From assembly GCA_006503535.1 (NCBI GenBank), contig QYRS01000004.1:744001-808000 (forward strand): a DNA stretch of 64,000 bases, written 5' to 3'. The translations under genes and the position numbers were made by a program. The number at the start of each line of letters is the position of its first letter. The stretch's first letter is position 1. Below are positions 10,638 through 21,565 of this stretch, in pieces. The stretch comes from Arthrinium phaeospermum. Lineage: Eukaryota; Ascomycota; Sordariomycetes; Amphisphaeriales; Apiosporaceae. Below the pieces are notes generated by a model. The model ran no database searches. It was given only the letters and a program-made list of their open reading frames with translations, and was not told the DNA's origin.

Positions 10638-11246
10638 GACGGTGGAAGCGAAGCAACGTCCGCGTCATTATTTTCCCATCTTTTTTGCTTGTTGTTTGAA
10701 GCCATTTCCTTGAAGCTTTCGTACTAGTCAGGCGTGACCGTTTTCCCTTGTTTCTCATATGATTCTCAAAGTCGTTCTTTTCTTTTGGTTCTCTCTCGTC
10801 GACTGGCAATTGGAGCCGTAATCAGGAGAGGCTACACAATCATTGAGTAGTGTGACGAAATATCATGCCGGTCATTTGGTATGTCACTGTTAGATAGAAA
10901 CAACAAGTACGACGTAGTTCTGAATGCAGTGTCTTTATGTATTGCTTGCCCTGAAACTGTGCTTATAAAGATTGTCTCCCGGCTTGCTCATATTGCACTT
11001 GTCTTCAGCAAGCAACCTCCAGCAGCTAACCTGACACAGCTCTCTTTTGTTTTCGGCATTGAAAAAGAGCTCTACGCCAACCTCGAACCCCTCCCTCACT
11101 TGCTCTGCTCTTCATATTCATCGCAACCCTCCACCTCTACTTTCACATTTTCGCTTCCACAGTTGCATTCTCCCAGCCGCGCTTTCATATATACACATCC
11201 TGCTCCACCCATCGCGCTCTTGCAGTAACGAGGACTACTCATCATC
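10638..11246. other. Intergenic, promoter side of G
   Basis: No gene is seen. It includes the D/G-type element at 11028-11047 and a CT-rich leader before the G start codon. Confidence 0.6.
11028..11047 (+). promoter_or_regulatory. Upstream element shared by D and G (copy at G)
   Basis: AACCTGACACAGCTCTCTTT lies 200 bp before the G start and differs from the copy before D at two positions. Confidence 0.5.
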
Positions 11247-12039
11247 ATGGCTGACCAGTCAAGTAACACTGGCACAGACGACCCTGTCGATATGAAAGAT
11301 GAAGAGCTCAGGCTCGCAATGGCGATCTTGAAAACCTTGAAGCCCGGTTTGAAAGCCACCGACGTGTCCGATAAGCTGGCAGCGGTGGCAGCTAAGCACG
11401 GATTTGGAAACTCCTACACGATGTAAGTCTCATCCATCCATTCTCCCTCGCACCATGCCTGCACGCTGCGTCTGGCGCACTCAAAAGATCATTGTCATCG
11501 CACCTCCTCGCTACAGCTTCATGGCAACCGCCTAACAAACATCCTTTATTGTTGATAGGGAGCGATTCGATCAGATGCAGGCAAGCTACACCGAGTACAA
11601 AAGAACCGAACCCCCCAAAGACATCGTGATCTTGAAACGCCAAAGTCGCACAAAGCGAGCTGGCACATCCCCAGATGAGGACGAGGGCATGAGTAACAGC
11701 GGCACCACCCAGTCCTTCCCGATCGCAAGCCAGAGCGCCGGCCTGTCTCTCCCCGCACCGCATGTGCCCCACATCAGCCGGCGAAGTCAAACGACCGCTC
11801 GAAGCGCTCGGGCTGCCGCTCGAGCTGCCAGGGAGAAGGGCGACAACACGGGAGATAACAGTTCCACCGCTGCGGCTTCAACAGTCAGCACACCGACCAC
11901 TCTAGATGCCTCTAGCACCATCAAGACCCCGAAGCGAAAGCGGGATACGTCAACCACCCGTCAGGCTAAGCGAGGCAAGGCCAATGTCACAGATGACGAC
12001 AATGGAGACGACAACCAGGCCAAGCATGACGAACCCTAG
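11247..12039 (+). CDS. Myb/SANT-like array member G
   Basis: Exons 11247-11422 and 11559-12039 give 218 aa. It begins MADQSSNTGTDDPVDMKD. The core (LRLAMAILKTLKPG, then VSDKLAAVAAKHGFGNSYT) ends in an AT/GTAAGT donor, and the 136-bp phase-2 intron leads to M-ERFDQMQASYTEYKR. Met replaces the usual Lys at the splice junction. The tail keeps a D/E-like IVILKRQSR motif, then an Ala/Arg-rich helix (TTARSARAAARAAREKG) and KTPKRKRDTSTTRQAKRGK, a likely nuclear localisation signal. There is a short acidic end. It groups with D and E by tail motif and with D by promoter element. Confidence 0.8.
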
Positions 12040-12927
12040 ACCATACACCTAGGGCAGCAAGCTTTATGTTTTCCGTCATAAGGTTTAGGGGAATATGTAG
12101 GATTAGTGTTAAGTTCTAGTTGAGGATAGTGTTATGCCTTCACATATTTCGACCACATACCTTCTATTGGATCCAGCAGTCTCGTTCTCAGCGCCCTAGT
12201 CTGTGTTTCAGTACTCAATACCTCATAAATCCATCTATCTACACGTACAGACTTGTGGTACTGCGTTGAGTAGGTCCAGCTAGTAAGAGTAATGAACCAT
12301 GGCACATGAAGGGATACTGTTGTTCTTGTGGAGACTGTGTTATAATTACATATGTTCTTTTCATTTCATTCTTGAATTCTATATGGTGTTAGTCGATGCC
12401 TTGATCCATTGGTAGAAATGCGGGGGATTAGGAGTGGCTTTTATTTCGATGACCTTTCTACAGTCAGTGCTTGATATGAGCCTGCAACACTTGGGTCAAA
12501 TACAGGACTGGGGGGCCAACAAAACTCCGATCAGTACTGTTCGCGCGGTGTGGGGTACTGATCGCCTGAAAATAAACACTGAGTGAATTGCAAAGCACTC
12601 GTGTATGGTATCACTATAAATGTTCCCTATAAAAATTCAAATAAATCCGAATGAGGTAAAGCGCCTTCTAGCTGATTGTTAGCACCAGTTACTACCTGCA
12701 ATGCATACAAAAGGGCACTTACTCTCCCCAACCCTACGTCCAACCAAAGATCAACATTCATTTTTCCCGAGTGTCGAAACCGACTCTTGGAAAAAGAAGT
12801 TGACACACGTCCCAACATTGGGTCTTCTTGGGGAATTTCTTTTTCCTCTTCATCCTCATATCGCAACACTCCATCGCCACCACCACCTCTTTCATTGCAG
12901 TAAAGACCACTGCAGTCGTTGCACAAC
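12040..12927. other. Intergenic between G and H
   Basis: No gene is seen. The promoter of H, with the F/H/J-type element at 12733-12745 and a CT-rich leader, occupies the last 250 bp. Confidence 0.6.
12733..12745 (+). promoter_or_regulatory. Upstream element shared by F, H and J (copy at H)
   Basis: CCTACGTCCAACC has one mismatch to the F and J copies and lies 183 bp before the H start. It is followed by ACATTCATTTTTCCCGA, which parallels the F flank. Confidence 0.5.
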
Positions 12928-13859
12928 ATGGCTGGCACCCCAGACCATCAAGCCGGCGAGGCTAACAAGAACAAGCCTATGAGCAACGATCTTAAGATTG
13001 CCATGGGTCTTATTGAGAGCTTGTATCCCGAGTTCAAGCTCAAGGACTGGAAGGCAATTGCAGACGAGAACCGCAATAGCCTGGCTACAGTCAAGTAAGT
13101 AAATTCACTATCTGTCATCCCCTCGCACTACCTATAACGCGCCCTGAGGTCAATGACTACTCCTTCAACCGTTCCGTTGCGAATATGAGTGCGCCGACTG
13201 ACATAATCATTCGTTTTTCTAGGCAGCGGTTCCCAAAGACGATCGCCAAGTACAAGGGAGCGTGTGAAGAGGGCCTCCACGCTGCCAACAAAACAGATGT
13301 CTCCGCTTCCGCTTCAGCCCTTCCTTCTCGCCAGGCCCCTGTCGCAGGTGCCCAGCATGGCCTCAAGCGCACCGCCCCCCATGAAGACGAGGGTGAACAA
13401 GACGGTCCCAACCGGATGCCTCCCCCGCCCACTCGCCGCGTCACCCGGAGCGCAAACAAACCCAACCCTGTCTCCGCCCCCAAGGAAGATGTTGAGGAGT
13501 CGAATCCTGTCCGGCCTCGCCTTCGGTACGTCAAACCCAAGCCCTACGTTTTCCCAAACCTGGGCCACTCCACAACGTTCCTCGCCCAGACTGATTCCGA
13601 GGCTGACCCTACCAGCAGCAACAAGAAGGCCCGAAACCTCGAATTGTACGAGGCTAATCTCCTGAAGTATGGCGGTCATTGGGGGTCGCCGGTGCCTCTG
13701 GACGATACCTACCGGGAGTGGATCTTTCCTGGCGAGGGGCCCGAAGAGGCTAGGGCGAACCGCCTGAGAGAGGAGCAGGAGCTCATCCAAATCCGCCGAA
13801 GGGAGCGTGAGCGAAAGCAAAGGGATAAGCAGAGCAAAGATGATAAGAACCAGGAGTAG
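12928..13859 (+). CDS. Myb/SANT-like array member H (YVFPNL-tail type)
   Basis: Exons 12928-13094 and 13223-13859 give 267 aa. It begins MAGTPDHQAGEANKNK. The core is LIESLYPEFKLKDWKAIAD through SLATVK, and the 128-bp phase-2 intron leads to K-QRFPKTIAKYK. The tail has PPPPTRRVTRSANK, NPVRPRLRYVKPKPYVFPNL, then an ordered-looking segment with WGSPVPLDDTYREWIFPGEG and a charged coiled-coil-like end (RREREREKQRDKQSKD-type). The WIFPGEG segment is shared with J. It is the best intact example of this subfamily, with good codon continuity. Confidence 0.82.
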
Positions 13860-14461
13860 GAGGTCATGCTATCTCTGGTGAGACAGCATGGGTTGAGTGT
13901 AGGATAGGGTATTATCACCTAAATTTTGGACTTGCTGAGAGGGTATCCCGGTTTAATGTGTCATGAAAGGACCACACGGCAACCCCATAGCTTACTTAGA
14001 TAATAGGCAGAATACATCGATTTCTGTCATTCTACTTCTTTTATGTGCTTTTTAAATTATTATATCACAAAAAAGAGTCGAGGACAATGGCTGTAACATC
14101 CCGTCTGAGCTCCCCGTGGGAAAGCTAATTTGTTTTCAGCGCAACGACCTAAGCTTCACTTCGTCCCTTCTCTTCAGTGTACCGTTCGTACCTAGTGATC
14201 CAGCAGACGTAGGGAACGAGGGGTACTGCTATTAAACTGAAGCTTAAGCTTAAGCTCTTTCAGCTAAGCTTACTACCCCGCGGTTTATTTCCCAAATCGG
14301 GACAAGTCCTCTGCTGCTGCTGATTGCTTCACCTCACCCCAGGCACCACGACAGGATAAAAAGGTGCTGCTGTGAAGCTTGCACTTTCTACTCTCCCCAT
14401 CTCAATACAAAATCCTTCGGCTTCGTACAGTAACATTCATTACTGTCAAGAGTTATTCAAC
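13860..14461. other. Intergenic between H and I
   Basis: It contains the F/H/J-type 3' element (14003-14042) and a cluster of HindIII-like palindromes (AAGCTTAAGCTTAAGCT at about 14240) upstream of I. No gene is seen. Confidence 0.6.
14003..14042 (+). repeat. 3' flanking element shared by F, H and J (copy at H)
   Basis: GGCAGAATACATCGATTTCT, followed by GTCATTCTACTTCTT, aligns with the blocks after F and J. Confidence 0.5.
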
Positions 14462-15160
14462 ATGGCCAATCACTCCAAGAAGGACGGCAAGCCCCAAAAG
14501 GGCGACCACAAGAACAACAATGTCAATGACAATGAAGACAATGTCATTGACAACGCTGAAGCTGCCAATATCGCTGATCCCGGTATCAGTGATAATATGG
14601 GACTTACCATGGTCGTCTACGCCAATGCTAAGATCAGTCTCAATGACAAATGGGCCGGCATTGCCGCTGAGCTTGGAGTCAACGAGGATTTTGCAAAGTA
14701 AGCATCACATATCCTTGCTACAGATTAAGAGAAGTAACTAACCTGGAGGCTTTTCCCCATTACGTATAGGCAGCGCATGGGCAAAATCCAAGACAAGTTC
14801 CTCGAGTCCCTCATGGGATACGTGCCGCCCCCAATCAACACCCAGAAGCGAAACCGGGTTGAGAAGAACGCGAGCCCGTCCCCTCAGATGACCAAGCGAG
14901 GCGTCAGCACCGCCGGAATGACAACCCCGACCCCGGCCCGCCCGCAACGAACCGTCGCCAAGCCTGCCGCCCGTCAGCCGCCCAAGCAGCGTTCCAGCAC
15001 CAAGCGCGCCGCTTCCCAGCGCGAAAGCGGAATCGAGGGTCACGGCGAGGACGTCCCCTCGGCCACGGATCTCCACGAGGAGCAAGGACGAAGCACAAAG
15101 CGTGCCAAAACCCAGGCCAAGCGGGATGCCGAGATTGATGAGGACGAGTTGTACGATTAG
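14462..15160 (+). CDS. Myb/SANT-like array member I
   Basis: Exons 14462-14697 and 14770-15160 give 208 aa. The start MANHSKKDGKPQKG is preferred over an in-frame ATG at 14372, since the extra 30 residues have no match in other members and the other starts are of the MA type. A Lys/Asn-rich head is followed by the core (ISLNDKWAGIAAELGVNEDFAK). The 72-bp phase-2 intron, the shortest in the array, leads to K-QRMGKIQDKFLES; Met replaces the usual Phe. The tail is basic (KPAARQPPKQRSSTKRAASQ, KRAKTQAK) and ends EIDEDELYD. It has neither the REWG nor the YVFPNL motif, so it is a divergent member. Confidence 0.78.
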
Positions 15161-15943
15161 ATAGGATCTTTGGATGAGGGTAGTCCGCTACTTGGACTCA
15201 TATTGCGTGAAGCACGCCCAGCTGCCTGCTTTATTGAGACTACACATAATTATATTGACTTGTGTCCTACACCTACTTCTACTTATGTCTTTTGTGGATG
15301 GACGACTTTATATTTCTATTCGGTGGTGTATATAATGTTGAAGCCGGAAACGACTCAGATTACAGTGTAATCTGGCTTTCGACTTGTCTTTGAACTTGTA
15401 GGGTGTCGCGCCCACTATAAGTCAGGCACCGGATCCCGCGTCGGAGTCTTCATCTTCTTTTCCTACTATAACCTGAACTCACTTGTAACGGGTTCTGTAT
15501 AGAGAGGGGTAGACGCCTGTTGATTCGTGCAAGCTGGGGACGACATACACAGCTCCTGGAGACACTGAAAGCAGTGTGACTCATTCGTGAGTGGAAGGTG
15601 TTGTAATAATGTGCATGCCACTTGTTTTAAATAAATCCTACAGATACTAGAACTGACCTTAATTCGGCCTAGGCTGGTTTTTTACTGATTCCCAGTAGGA
15701 AGTCATTGCTACTTACTACGCCTACATAAGGTCTCTTTTTTTTCCACCCTCACCTAGGTCCAACCCTCCCACAAACACTCAACCTTTTTTTGAGCACCCT
15801 GGAGACACGAATTGTGACAACAAATTCATTTTCAGACCTTCCTTGCCGGTTGGTCCCTCTTTTTGTGCACTTTTCCACAACCCAGATCAACTCTCCGACC
15901 CTGCGTCATATCGCTGCATAGGCAACAACATTCAATCATCAGA
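15161..15943. other. Intergenic between I and J
   Basis: No gene is seen. The promoter of J includes the CCTAGGTCCAACC element at 15753-15765 and T-rich tracts. Confidence 0.6.
15753..15765 (+). promoter_or_regulatory. Upstream element shared by F, H and J (copy at J)
   Basis: CCTAGGTCCAACC is identical to the F copy and lies 179 bp before the J start. It is preceded by CTACATAAGGTCTCTTTTTT, also paralleled at F. Confidence 0.55.
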
Positions 15944-17092
15944 ATGTCCAGCACGCCTGGCAGGCCGTGGGTGGCGGAGCCGTCCGTGGACACCGGTCCG
16001 AATGATCCGCTGAGTGACGACATGAAGCTCGTCCTGGCGGCCTATCGAAGCGTAAAGCCGAAGTTCGAGGTCCGTGGGTGGAAAGCGCTTGGTGCTAAGA
16101 GAGGAATGAGTGAGGCGACCGCGAAGTAAGTCATCCCATGAGTCTTTTCGGGTCACATCAATTTACGTTCCACGACCTCCAAAGATTTTAATCACATCTG
16201 TGTTGATGGATGAGTAAACTGACAGCTGATGTCCTTTATTGATAGGCAGCGATTCGGAAACCTCAAGAACAAGTACTTGGATGAGAAGGCAGATGCCGCT
16301 GGAGGCGCCCCCGCCACTGCTGCCCCCACCACTGCTGCCTCTGCTGCCACTGCTCCCTCCATCAGTGGTCCCTCCGCCAGCGCTCCAATTGCCGATGTCC
16401 CTTCTGTCAGTGCCACCGTCGATACTGCCACCACCGCCCCGGTCCCCCTCCCTGCTCGCCGGAACCCGCCCCGAGCCGCCAAAAGTGGCACCAAACGTGC
16501 CAACAGTCATCACGATGAGGACGCCCAAGGCGACGCAGACAACGACATGCCTCCTCCGCCTCCTCCCAAGCGACCTCGCCGCTCTACTCGGAGCACGGCT
16601 AAGGACAACACCACCTCAGCCACAATGATCGCTGCCGAGGATGATGAAGGTGGCGAGGACGATAAGAATCCCGTGCCGGCCCATCATCGCTTCGCCGACC
16701 CGAAGCCGTACGTGCTTCCGAACCTGGGCCTCTCCACCGCGTCCACCGCCCACGCCCAGACGAAGCCTGAGGCTACCCCTAGCCGCAGCGAGATGAAGGC
16801 CCGGCACGAGTTGTACGAGACCAACCGCCTCAAGTGGGGCTTTCCTCGCGGAGGGGCCGTGCCTTTAGACGATGCCGGTACGCTGTGGATCTTCCCTGGC
16901 GAGGGGCTGGAGCAGGCTCGGGAGAACGCCCGGAAAAACACCCGGGATCTGTGGGAAGTCTTCGACAAACTTCCGAAGGAGTCTCAGGATAAGTTGGTCC
17001 GGGAGCGAAAGCAGGAGGAGGAGGAGGCGAAGGCGAAGTCGGAGGATGAGTCGAAGGAGGAGTCGCACGAGGACGACAAGAAGCAGGAGTAG
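15944..17092 (+). CDS. Myb/SANT-like array member J (YVFPNL-tail type)
   Basis: Exons 15944-16125 and 16246-17092 give 342 aa. The start MSSTPGRPWVAEPSVD is preferred over an upstream in-frame ATG at 15863. The core (KPKFEVRGWKALGAKRGMSEATAK) is followed by a 120-bp phase-2 intron and K-QRFGNLKNKY. The tail has an Ala/Thr/Pro-rich stretch, PPPPKRPRRSTRSTAKD, an acidic patch, NPVPAHHRFADPKPYVLPNL, the PLDDAGTLWIFPGEG segment shared with H, and a Glu/Lys-rich end. It is the last recognisable member of the array. Confidence 0.82.
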
Positions 17093-18397
17093 GTGGCTCT
17101 TGATCTCTGGTAAGGCTGGTAACGTTGTTCTGCCTCCGGTAAAAGAACATGCGCTCGGTGTAGGATATTATGGCTTGTACGACAGATATTGGGCTCATTA
17201 CAGGATTTGCTAGGATTGGCAAGTCCAGGGACTAGGTAGCAGACAGAATACAGCAACCTCTGTCATCACACTTCTTTCATTGACTTTGTTGAAATGCATC
17301 GTGAACTCAAATATGTGGTTATCTAAATTGACTGATCGTTTCCCGATCACAAATCAACATACAGTGACTGCTGGCTGAAATCGTGTTTTTTTTGCGAAAT
17401 TGAATCTCCCTTTAATCAAGGTTGCAGAAAAGCACATAAGGTAAGGGAGGAAATGATTTAACCAAATCAAACGCTTTGCTTTACTTTATACAATTCTGAA
17501 AATGCCGTCCAAATCTCCTGTCATACATACGAGATGAAGTCGTCGGTTGGCTATCGATAAAGGACAAAGCCACCCGGGCTAGGCCACGTCGGGCCGATCC
17601 CGCACCTGCGAGCCTAACTCTGTTTTACCAAAGTGGCGGGCCCTTCGCCCCAACCTTACGAGTTTATATTGACAACATTTGCTCACCCCGCCCTGCGTTC
17701 GCCCAATCGCAAGCGCCGACTCTTGCCTCACTCGCATTCGTCCCAGGGGGTTGGTAATACTTCCGAAAATAGCACTTACCCCTCTGACTGTACTTACTGC
17801 CCAGTCCCAGCCGAAGCCGGATTGACGTCAACTGAGTCAGACGGCGTGAGATAATCTTACACACGCCGCGGCAGGGCCCAGACTGCCGGCCAGCCAAACG
17901 CGGCCTAGAAAGCCAGGTCCGGTGGGGACAGCGTCCCTTGGGACTTTCCGTCTTGAGGCTAGCGAGCTGCGCTGCGAGAGCGGGGCCCAGGGGCCTGTGT
18001 GGAGTCCCCCTCGCTCTTATTCCCGGCGCTTTCGACCACTCGGGGCCCCGGTCTCGCTTCGGCTGCCGACGGTGGCTTATCAAAGGGGGTCGGTCGTATA
18101 TCCGACCAGCGGGGCCCCAAGTTTCTGAAAATAAAATTTACAAATAATTTGCTCTTTCGCCCGCGCGCTCTGAGGTAAACATGCGCCCTACCTGGATGAC
18201 ACCACCACCACCACTACCTCCTCCTCGGCGTACTCCTCTCTCTTAAAATATCTTTTTCTTTCGTCATTCAATTTAGCCTAAACCCCCTTTTCTATACGGA
18301 AGGGACGGCCTGGGCAGGTTAGACTGTGTGTTTATATATCGCGATAACCGTCGCTTTCGCTTAGCGCTTGATCCTATCTCTGCATCCTCTGCACAAA
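17093..18397. other. Intergenic, end of the array
   Basis: The F/H/J-type 3' element lies at 17236-17278. After about 17.5 kb the sequence becomes GC-richer and shows no array remnants. The last 200 bp form the CT-rich promoter and leader of the MFS gene. No other gene is seen. Confidence 0.6.
17236..17278 (+). repeat. 3' flanking element shared by F, H and J (copy at J)
   Basis: AGACAGAATACAGCAACCTC, followed by TGTCATCACACTTCTTT, matches the element after F and H. Confidence 0.5.
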
Positions 18398-20110
18398 ATG
18401 GCTTCAATCGGCGCCGACTCCAGCCTGGCCATGGCCGAGCTGGAAAAAGTGCAGACCCCCCGTAAGTCGCATCATCAAGATATTTCACCAACGAGCATCG
18501 TTACCCTCCCTGGTCAGATCACTGAATCTGGAAGTAAGACCGAGAAGGCAGCCGGCGGTCCGCCGAACAACAATGAGGGCCCAACCAGCAGCAGCGTTGA
18601 GTCTTCCGACGTCGAGGATGAGGACGAAACCCCCGATGGAGGCGCTAAGGCTTGGCTCATGATCCTGGGCGCGTGGTGCTGTTCCTTCTGCAGCTACGGC
18701 TGGCTCAATAGTAAGTTTCCTTCCCCATGTGTCGGTCGTCTCCTCTTTCCCCGTCCCTTTGCTCCATCCCCCACACTTTCATCGGGGCGGATTGCGGGTC
18801 GGCCGATCGACCCCGAATCCCTAATCCGACGACCTGCCGCTAACGCATCCCGTGTTTCTTCTCTCCAGGCGTCGGCATCTTTCAACAGTACTACGAGACT
18901 GGCCCACTTTCGGACTACTCCCCCAGCACGATCGCCTGGATCACGTCGCTGCAGATCTTCTTCCTCTCCTTCCTCGGCCCCGTCATCGGGCGCCTCAACG
19001 ACACCTACGGCCCCCGCGTCCTGGTCGCCGTCGGCTCCTTCCTGCACGTCTTCGGCCTCATGATGTCCTCGCTCTCCACCGAGTACTACCAGATCCTCCT
19101 GTCGCAGGGCGTCTGCTCCGCCATCGGCGTCTCGGCCATCTTCCTGCCCGCCCTGGCGTGCGTGAGCGGCTGGTTCAGCAAGCGCCGCGGCCTCGCCTTT
19201 GGGGTCTTGTCGACCGGGTCCAGTCTGGGCGGCGTCGTTTTTCCGTTGATCATCTCCAACTTGCTGCGCACCGTCGGCTACGGCTGGACCCTGCGTATCT
19301 GCGCCTTCATGATCCTGGCGCTTTTGTTCGTGGCTAATGCCTTTGTGCGCCGACGGCCTACGCCCGAGGCGGCGGCTAATCGGCAGCGTGGGCTCGGGGG
19401 CATGACTCGCGCTCAGATGATCAAGCCTTTCCGCGAGCGGGCGTTTCAGATTCTGCTGTTGGGGCAGTTCATCATCCCCTATGGGCTCTACGTGCCTATC
19501 ACCTACCTGCCCAGTGCTGCCGTGGGGGCGGGCATGAGTGAGAGTCTCTCGCAATACTTGGTGACCTTCTACAACGCCGCAAGGTAAGCTACACAAGCCA
19601 ACACTTCAGTCCTACATTCCTTCTTCTCGCTGGATATAATAAGAACCAAATCACTAACAAATATTCTTCTTTTTTTACAGTCTCGTCGGCCGTGCCAGCT
19701 CCGGCTACCTCTCCGACAAAGCCGGCCGCTTCAACGTCTTCTGCGGCGCCTGCTCCATCGCCAGCGTCCTGGTCCTGGCCATGTGGATCCCGGGTAGCAC
19801 CGACGCCGTCCTCATCGCGTTCGCGGTGCTGTTCGGCGTGTCGTCGGGTGCCTACATCTCGCTCATGGCCGCGCTGGTGTCGTCCGTCTCGCCGCTCGAG
19901 GAGCTGGGCTACCGCAACGGGCTATGCTTCCTGGCCGGGTCCGTGGGCGGGCTCACTACCTCCCCCATCGCGGGCGCCATCCTCGAGAGCCCCATTGGGG
20001 GCTGGATGGGGCTGAAGGTGTTCTCGGGCGTCATGATGTTTATTGGGACGGCTGTTACGTTCGCTGTTCGGATCCAGAAGACGGGACTGAAGTTTTGGGT
20101 GGCTTTCTAG
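18398..20110 (+). CDS. MFS transporter, monocarboxylate-porter-like
   Basis: Exons 18398-18710, 18869-19583 and 19681-20110 give 485 aa. The start MASIGADSSLAMAELEK is preferred over an ATG 30 bp upstream. A hydrophilic N-terminus of about 80 residues (acidic DVEDEDETPDGGAKAW) precedes hydrophobic segments typical of 12-TM MFS proteins. Typical of fungal monocarboxylate-transporter homologs are DGGAKAWLMILGAW at TM1, RLNDTYGPRVLV after TM2, and KRRGLAFGVLSTGSSLGGVV at TM4. Introns are phase 1 and phase 2 with GTAAGT/GTAAGC donors. The likely role is plasma-membrane transport of a small organic anion; the substrate is not determinable. Gene structure is confident. Confidence 0.88.
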
Positions 20111-20336
20111 AGAAAGGCTGCCCAGGCCTCGAGGCAAGCGAATGACAGGTTTTTGGCTGGCCAGGTTGTGATAAACATATCGACTATCAAGGCTGCTTAT
20201 CCAGGACTTTTGATGTTGGAACTGGATTGCTGGGGATAATGACATCATGTACAAAAGCTGGAAAGAGTCGAGTTTGGAAAGATCTGAGGAGTCGGGATTA
20301 GAGGACACATAGAACAAATGATACAAACATGGTGTC

Positions 20337-20506
20337 AGTTTCACTTGCTTGCTTCTTCTAGCCCGGAAGAGGCCATCATAACAAAGGGATTTCACACCAT
20401 CCTTTTCTTTTGCACGCTGCGAGTTTCACTTGCTTGCTTCTTCTAGCCCGGAAGAGGCCATCATAACAAAGGGATTTCACACCATCCTTTTCTTTTGCAC
20501 GCTGCG
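20337..20506. repeat. Perfect 85-bp tandem duplication
   Basis: The 85 bases from AGTTTCACTTGCTTGCTTCT to CTTTTGCACGCTGCG occur twice head-to-tail (20337-20421 and 20422-20506) with no visible mismatch, in the 3' flank of the MFS gene. The identity implies a very recent duplication or an assembly artefact. Confidence 0.9.
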
Positions 20507-21310
20507 ACGAAGTCTATTCCTGGATTGGATTGGAATCTGTCGCACCGTCCTCTTTTCAGGCTCCTGAGGATACCAGCGCTTTTTTGACGGCTTGGTTGGT
20601 TAGAGTTCGTTGCACACTCTGCAGCAATTGTTTTCGGATGGACCCGGGTTTACCGATGGGGGCGGGGTGGAATGAAATGAGAAGTCGAAGAGGGGACTAG
20701 ATGAAGGTGACCTTGCAGGATTGCGATCGAGGTCAACATCCTACCGGTTGGAAATGAAGTGCATAGTGGTGGCGCTAGGCGCTATCCCGTCGACTCGATG
20801 GGGATCAAGCTCGTGGGAGAGCTTGGATGTGGAATACACGGGGCTTGGATGGGGACGAAGAACGGAGCTGTAGTTGTTGGTGCTTATCAAAACACAAGGT
20901 CGCGGACCGAGTCGAGAGGCAAATGTAGCAAACGACAGATGAAGTGAGGGTAGATTAGAACGCGTCATTTGATACCTAGGATGAGGTGACACAGCATAAC
21001 GACGATCGCTTGCGGGGCGGGAGGCTGCATTAAGCCTAGCAGGGGTTCGACTCGAGTTGATAAATGATATCGACATACCTCGCATTCAGGGAGTGAGTGT
21101 GGGATGCATCGACATTGGCTTCGAGTGACCGAACAATACGCCGCGGCTGTATGAAACAGAGTACGAAAAGGGCCAAGTTAATACATCATTTCTATACGTG
21201 GCAAGACACAAGCGCTAGTTTCAACTCCAATTGGTACACATCTCTCATTTGGTATCTCACGACTACTTACCTATCTCCGTTGTGAAAGGCGCCGTCCGGG
21301 TGTAAGACTA

Positions 21311-21565
21311 CTAATTCCCCCCATCCCTGCGGGTGGAAGGTACGACCGGACAAGTAGTCATCCATTGCACCGGGTGCGGGAACCTGAAGCCCTCGCAGCC
21401 TTCTTCCTGGGTCAGGTGCAGCTCCTTGACATAGATGGTCTCGGGTACAGCAATGTCACCCTGGGGGGCCGGCTTTACAGGCTTGCATCCTTCGCATCGC
21501 TCGATGCGGAAACCATGGATCCTGTTTTGATGCGCGTCGCACCTCCACAGCGTTATGTTGCACAT
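21311..21565 (-). CDS. Small Cys-containing hypothetical ORF
   Basis: An 84-codon ORF from ATG 21565 begins MCNITLWRCDAHQNRIHGFR and has five more Cys after its first two. These include an ERCEGC pair and an EEGCEGF/TTCP arrangement. There is no signal peptide. The composition looks more protein-like than its overlapping frames, and the MCN-plus-Cys pattern recalls small fungal cysteine-rich cytosolic proteins. No family can be named and no intron is evident. It may be a chance ORF. Confidence 0.35.
   Translation of the reverse strand: MCNITLWRCDAHQNRIHGFRIERCEGCKPVKPAPQGDIAVPETIYVKELHLTQEEGCEGFRFPHPVQWMTTCPVVPSTRRDGGN

Noticed and set aside
1..17100. Array as a transposon or retroelement family
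   Set aside because: Members keep introns and have no transposase or reverse transcriptase. They show no terminal inverted or long terminal repeats, so segmental tandem duplication explains them better.
18694..19596. 300-codon minus-strand ORF across the MFS gene
   Set aside because: It is charged, low-complexity antisense of a GC-rich membrane-protein gene. The sense strand has MFS motifs and valid introns.
21040..21062. tRNA-like GGGGTTCGACTCGAG T-loop string
   Set aside because: No acceptor stem, D-loop or anticodon arm can be placed around it.
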